Assembly (NCBI GenBank): GCA_958349535.1
Contig: CATWDJ010000022.1
Location: forward strand, 1 to 34,590
DNA from: Maccoyibacter sp900556645
GTDB taxonomy: Bacteria; Bacillota; Clostridia; Lachnospirales; Lachnospiraceae
Direction: 5' to 3'
Length of the DNA: 34,590 nucleotides
Shown: in pieces, positions 31,312 through 34,590 of the stretch
Numbering within the stretch: the first letter of the stretch is position 1
Layout of the letters: every line of letters starts with the position of its first letter
The notes under the pieces: generated by a model
Database searches by the model: none
Seen by the model: the letters and a program-made list of their open reading frames with translations, nothing else
Told to the model about the DNA's origin: nothing
Made by a program: the position numbers and the translations under genes

Positions 31312-32511
31312 TTATAGGTATTCCCTATTATCTGCTATTTTCAATGTCTTTTCTATTCTGGACAGAGCCTCTTTCAGAATCGCTCTGGGACATGCCACAT
31401 TGATTCTCTGGAAGCCCTTTCCGCCGTCTCCAAAGATTGCTCCGCTGTCCAGCCAAAGCTTTGCTTCATAGATAATCAGATGTTCCAACTGTTCTACGTC
31501 TATCCCGGTATCCCTAAAATCCAACCATACCAGATAGGTTCCTTCATGCTCCACCATGGTTACGCCGGGAAGGTTTTCCTCCACATATTTTTGGGTAAAA
31601 TGAATATTGTCCTGTACATACTGATACATGGCTTCGTACCACTCATCCCCTTTTTCATAAGCGGTTTTGCAGGCAATCAGCCCCATAATATTCAGTTCGT
31701 TGTATCCCACCGCATCCATCTGTTTGCGAAAAGCCTTTTTCAACTGCGGATTGGCTATGAATATATTAGAAAGCTGCAATCCTGCCAAGTTAAAGGTTTT
31801 GCTTGGAGATGTGCAGGTTACCGTAATTTCCTCGTATTCTTTCTTTAAATTGACAAACACCTGATGTTTTCCACAGAAATCAAAATCTGCATGGATTTCA
31901 TCACTCACTACGATAACATGATGTTTATAACAAATATCTCCCATACGGAGCAATTCTTCTTTTGTCCACACACGTCCTACAGGGTTATGGGGATTGCAGA
32001 GAAATAATACCTTGATATTTTCCTCTATGATTTTCTTTTCAAAATCCTCAAAATCAATATGATATTTGTTATCTTCTCCATAAATCAGTGTATTGCTCAC
32101 CATTACACGCCCATTATCTTCAATCACTCCACGAAAAGGATAGTACACCGGCAACTGAATCAATATGCGGTCTCCCGGTTTTGTAAAGGCTTTTACCGCC
32201 ATTCCCAAGGCAAACACTATGCCGGGAGTCTTTATCAGCCATCTTGAAGAAACTTCCCAATCATGGCGTTTTTTCATCCATCCTTTTACTGCCTCAAAAT
32301 ACTCTTCCTGCACCTCACTGTAACCAAATATTCCATGTTCAGCTTCTTCCTTCAGTGCATCCTGTATATATGAGGAGGTTTTAAAATCCATGTCTGCTAC
32401 CCACAACGGCAGTACATCCTCCGGCATTCCTTTTCGTTTGGCAAAATCGTATTTCAGGGAATTTGTATTTTTCCGGTCTATTACCGTATCAAAATCGAGA
32501 TTTCTTTCCAT
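31312..32511 (-). CDS. MalY/PatB-type cystathionine beta-lyase
   Basis: 399-residue fold-type I PLP enzyme of the MalY/PatB group that cleaves C-S bonds of cystathionine or cysteine. Seen are MPEDVLPLWVADMDFKTS at the N-terminus, CNPHNPVGRVW, VVSDEIHADF and the PLP lysine in TSPSKTFNLAGLQLSN. These are typical of MalY/PatB, as is the length. The start has an AGGAGG site. It is transcribed ahead of the cysK leader but is separated from it by that gene's own promoter. The exact substrate is not given by the sequence; the neighbours suit sulfur amino-acid metabolism. Confidence 0.87.
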   Translation of the reverse strand: MERNLDFDTVIDRKNTNSLKYDFAKRKGMPEDVLPLWVADMDFKTSSYIQDALKEEAEHGIFGYSEVQEEYFEAVKGWMKKRHDWEVSSRWLIKTPGIVFALGMAVKAFTKPGDRILIQLPVYYPFRGVIEDNGRVMVSNTLIYGEDNKYHIDFEDFEKKIIEENIKVLFLCNPHNPVGRVWTKEELLRMGDICYKHHVIVVSDEIHADFDFCGKHQVFVNLKKEYEEITVTCTSPSKTFNLAGLQLSNIFIANPQLKKAFRKQMDAVGYNELNIMGLIACKTAYEKGDEWYEAMYQYVQDNIHFTQKYVEENLPGVTMVEHEGTYLVWLDFRDTGIDVEQLEHLIIYEAKLWLDSGAIFGDGGKGFQRINVACPRAILKEALSRIEKTLKIADNREYL

Positions 32512-32576
32512 TGCGTAACTCCTCCTTGGTTCTTTGGAATATATTTTAACATAAATGATTTTTTATGGATAATTTA

Positions 32577-32625
32577 AAAAAAGTATGGTTACTTATAGGT
32601 TATAGTTATAAGTAACCATACTTTT
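32577..32625 (-). terminator. Strong terminator after the histidine phosphatase gene
   Basis: AAAAGTATGGTTACTTATA (32579-32597) pairs with TATAAGTAACCATACTTTT (32607-32625), a 19-bp perfect stem whose outer arm includes the phosphatase stop codon. A seven-T run follows on the minus strand. Confidence 0.88.
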
Positions 32626-33157
32626 AAAACTCGTACCGAATCACTGCACAATTTTTCACACCGAAGGCGGCATATTCTTCATTTGTCATCTCATAAAAAT
32701 AAGACTGAATCACTCTGGAAATACCGTTGTGTGCCACAAGAATGTAGATCTTATCAGATGCTTTTATCTCGTCCAGCAGATTGTAAATTCGCTGTGCCAG
32801 ATGCAGCATGGATTCTCCGCCCTCATAACGGCAGGCAAACTGTTTCTTTGCTTCTTCAAACTCAGCACCATGCCTTGGCGTAGACTCATATTTTCCAAAG
32901 TTCTGCTCTTTCAGCCGTATTTCTTCTCTGGCAGGAATCCCTGTTATTTCAGATATATGTATTGCCGTATCCTTAGCTCTTACAAGAGGGGAATACAGTA
33001 TCTCATCTGCTTTGATTCCCTGCTCCAATATCTTTTTTCCGGTATCAATCGCCTGCTGATGTCCCAAATCTGTAAGTGCAATATCTGTGGCTCCGCATAT
33101 TTTATTTTCAACATTCCAAATTGTCTGTCCATGGCGGACAAAGTATACATAGCTCAT
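32624..33157 (-). CDS. Histidine phosphatase (phosphoglycerate mutase) family protein
   Basis: 177-residue member of the histidine phosphatase superfamily. The phosphoacceptor RHGQT motif is at residues 8-12 (His9), with SPLVRAKDTA (Arg near 60), EQNFGKYE and the second histidine in VAHNG. It is cofactor-independent in layout only by family; size fits the small phosphatase branch (CobC, PhoE, GpmB types) and no branch can be chosen. It has an AGAGG site and follows the 67-residue gene by 15 bases, hence one operon. Confidence 0.88.
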   Translation of the reverse strand: MSYVYFVRHGQTIWNVENKICGATDIALTDLGHQQAIDTGKKILEQGIKADEILYSPLVRAKDTAIHISEITGIPAREEIRLKEQNFGKYESTPRHGAEFEEAKKQFACRYEGGESMLHLAQRIYNLLDEIKASDKIYILVAHNGISRVIQSYFYEMTNEEYAAFGVKNCAVIRYEF

Positions 33158-33172
33158 TTTTTACCTCTGGTT

Positions 33173-33376
33173 TTATTTCAAATCTTCTTCCGTATAGAAC
33201 TGTCCTGTCATGGAAGCATTAATCTGTGCAATCTCTCTTGTGCCGTTGATATAATCCGCATATATTTCCCACAAATCCATCCCACTGTCTTCCATTCCAT
33301 CATCATCCGAAATCCATTGTTTGATTAGAGCAATACGCTCTTCCTTGGTGGTCTCGCTTATAAGTATTTTGGTCAT
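33173..33376 (-). CDS. Small conserved protein, unknown function
   Basis: 67-residue acidic, soluble protein with SDDDGMEDSGMDLWEIYADYINGTREIAQINA. I recognise this DGMEDSGMDLWEIY type as a common small Lachnospiraceae protein that databases sometimes mislabel as a purine-biosynthesis protein; it has no such domain. It has a GGAGG site and is first in an operon with the histidine phosphatase. No function can be named. Confidence 0.7.
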   Translation of the reverse strand: MTKILISETTKEERIALIKQWISDDDGMEDSGMDLWEIYADYINGTREIAQINASMTGQFYTEEDLK

Positions 33377-33415
33377 AGGTTTCCTCCACTATTTCAGAAA
33401 AATGTCTTACATTGC

Positions 33416-34447
33416 TTATTTCTCAAATACTTTTTTTACATATCCTTCCATTTCAGAAATCGTTTCAGAATTTGAACACATTAATTCAACATACAAATCA
33501 TTTCCAGACTGTATGATTACTCTGCCATATTCGCAAATTGGAACTTGCCTATTTGCCTTAAATCTTTTATCCGGACTTCCATCCTTATTTACCTTTAACC
33601 ACGTTTTTTCAATAATCTTAGCATCTTTCGGAACCGGATCTGTCTCGACAAAATGTGTAACTCCCAATTTCATTTCAATATCAGAATAGTTTATTGCACC
33701 TATCTTATTCCCTGCTATTACAAGCAATTTATCAGGTAAAAAGAATAATTTTTTGCCTTTCAGTTGTAACCCAAAAGGATTCACGTTTGGCTTAATAAAA
33801 TACGGAACTTTATTTATTGCTCTCGCAGAAATACGTGTGATACCACGCTCCGCACCGCCACTTACCTTTTTATTTATAGTACTCTCAGACATAATTTGCC
33901 AAAACCGTTTATTTTTATTCATGCTCATCCAAATTTCACATAAACTATCATATGACTGCTTTGATTCTTCATCAAATTCATATTTCATAGGTATTCCAAG
34001 TTTTGTATGAACATATATCTTTAAAATTATTCCCGCAATTCCCGTAAATATAAAAATCGGAGTTGCTGATAACAAAAATGTTAAAATAAGTATTGTACTT
34101 ATTAAATTAATATCTCTAACTTTTTTTATACTATTTAAAAAATCCTCGTACTCTACAGCTTGAAATTCATTCACATTGATTACTTCCGTACTTGTGCCAG
34201 AAGCTACATATGGTTGGCTTACATTGCTATTTGATTCTCCTTCATTTGGTCTTTTCTTCTTTTTTTCAGTTTCACTAACATACGAAATTCCTGTTCCCGG
34301 AATGGATACTGTATGTCTTATGGTTCCACGTGCAGTTTTTGTGATTCTTGCACCCTTCACTCCCCAGCTATACCCAATTCCACTCTTGCTAATATTTACC
34401 CTAAATCCTCCACCAAGATTTATACTTTTTCTATACCGTATTCCCAT
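33416..34447 (-). CDS. DUF4236 membrane protein
   Basis: 343-residue protein. The N-terminal 55 residues are the DUF4236 domain: MGIRYRKSINLGGGFRVNIS, then SKSGIGYSWGVKGARIT and the IPGTGISY end. A polar linker follows, then two membrane segments (about residues 112-150) with a short cytoplasmic turn, then a soluble C-terminal domain with SDIEMKLGVTHF. DUF4236 proteins often appear in accessory regions of Firmicute chromosomes. Ribosome-binding site GGGAG precedes the ATG. Function unknown. Confidence 0.75.
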   Translation of the reverse strand: MGIRYRKSINLGGGFRVNISKSGIGYSWGVKGARITKTARGTIRHTVSIPGTGISYVSETEKKKKRPNEGESNSNVSQPYVASGTSTEVINVNEFQAVEYEDFLNSIKKVRDINLISTILILTFLLSATPIFIFTGIAGIILKIYVHTKLGIPMKYEFDEESKQSYDSLCEIWMSMNKNKRFWQIMSESTINKKVSGGAERGITRISARAINKVPYFIKPNVNPFGLQLKGKKLFFLPDKLLVIAGNKIGAINYSDIEMKLGVTHFVETDPVPKDAKIIEKTWLKVNKDGSPDKRFKANRQVPICEYGRVIIQSGNDLYVELMCSNSETISEMEGYVKKVFEK

Positions 34448-34529
34448 AAATTACTCCCTTTTATATATGTAAATTAATTATTGTTCAAACCTACTCAAAA
34501 TAATAATTTTCTTCATGTTTTATAAAAAT

Positions 34530-34585
34530 AGTGTTTTCGACACTTCAGCTCCCCTGCCCCTCAATCTTTGAGGGGTAGGTTTTTC
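34530..34585 (+). terminator. Plus-strand terminator hairpin near the right edge
   Basis: CCTGCCCCTCAA (34553-34564) pairs with TTGAGGGGTAGG (34568-34579), 12 pairs with one G-U and a three-base loop. TTTTTC follows on the plus strand only. A smaller hairpin AGTGT/ACACT (34530-34534 and 34540-34544) lies just before it. No plus-strand gene leads into it within the window, so it may end a small untranslated RNA. Confidence 0.6.
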
Positions 34586-34590
34586 TTTTG

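Noticed and set aside
31086..31403. 105-codon plus-strand open frame, very hydrophobic, across the cysK leader and the end of the MalY gene.
   Set aside because: It runs antisense through the leader peptide and the MalY coding sequence, has no ribosome-binding site, and its last part is a shadow of a clear gene.

Overview
The window looks like the chromosome of a motile, low-GC Gram-positive anaerobe, most likely a Lachnospiraceae species of the Roseburia/Agathobacter/Butyrivibrio type. This rests on clean AGGAGG ribosome-binding sites, sigma-A and sigma-28 (SigD) promoters, a Firmicute flagellar late-gene cluster that includes fliW and csrA, and many proteins with Lachnospiraceae-like sequence. 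The species cannot be fixed from the sequence alone. Almost every gene is on the minus strand.

Layout, left to right. (1) 1-573: the rpmG-secE-nusG operon, read leftward and cut by the window edge inside nusG. (2) 654-2158: a lone plus-strand gene for a FliD-like protein behind a sigma-28 promoter. (3) 2167-6216: a four-gene nonulosonate (legionaminic acid type) operon, legC-legB-ptmE-legF, behind a perfect sigma-28 promoter. (4) 6226-16040: two flagellar late units, flgM-flgN-flgK-flgK-flgL-fliW-csrA and flaG-fliD-fliS-(fliT-like), each with its own sigma-28 promoter. The flaG ribosome-binding site sits in the loop of a hairpin that matches the CsrA consensus. (5) 16073-18197: a cytidylate-kinase-like protein with an ArsB/NhaD/SLC13-type transporter. 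(6) 18230-23146: a VTC-domain protein, a DUF4956 membrane protein and a repeat-rich lipoprotein, next to a separate two-component system. (7) 23256-26308: small envelope proteins, a ribbon-helix-helix protein with helically phased operator-like repeats, and a divergent Ser/Thr kinase/XRE-regulator pair. (8) 26331-28771: citrate synthase behind two MarR regulators that share a 19-bp operator-like site. (9) 28780-32511: a sulfur block made of a rhodanese-PP-loop fusion, cysK and a MalY/PatB-type C-S lyase. (10) 32577-34590: a histidine phosphatase, a small conserved protein, a DUF4236 protein and a plus-oriented terminator hairpin.

The most striking find is upstream of cysK. A perfect sigma-A promoter drives a 34-codon leader peptide with four consecutive Cys codons. 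It is followed by a terminator and a trp-style set of mutually exclusive pairings, which suggests ribosome-mediated cysteine attenuation.

The flagellar half is wired as one late regulon. Four sigma-28 promoters, all with 15-bp spacers, control the anti-sigma factor/junction proteins, the cap/chaperones, the orphan FliD-like protein and the sugar genes. This suggests filament assembly and nonulosonate glycosylation are co-timed, with CsrA/FliW acting post-transcriptionally.
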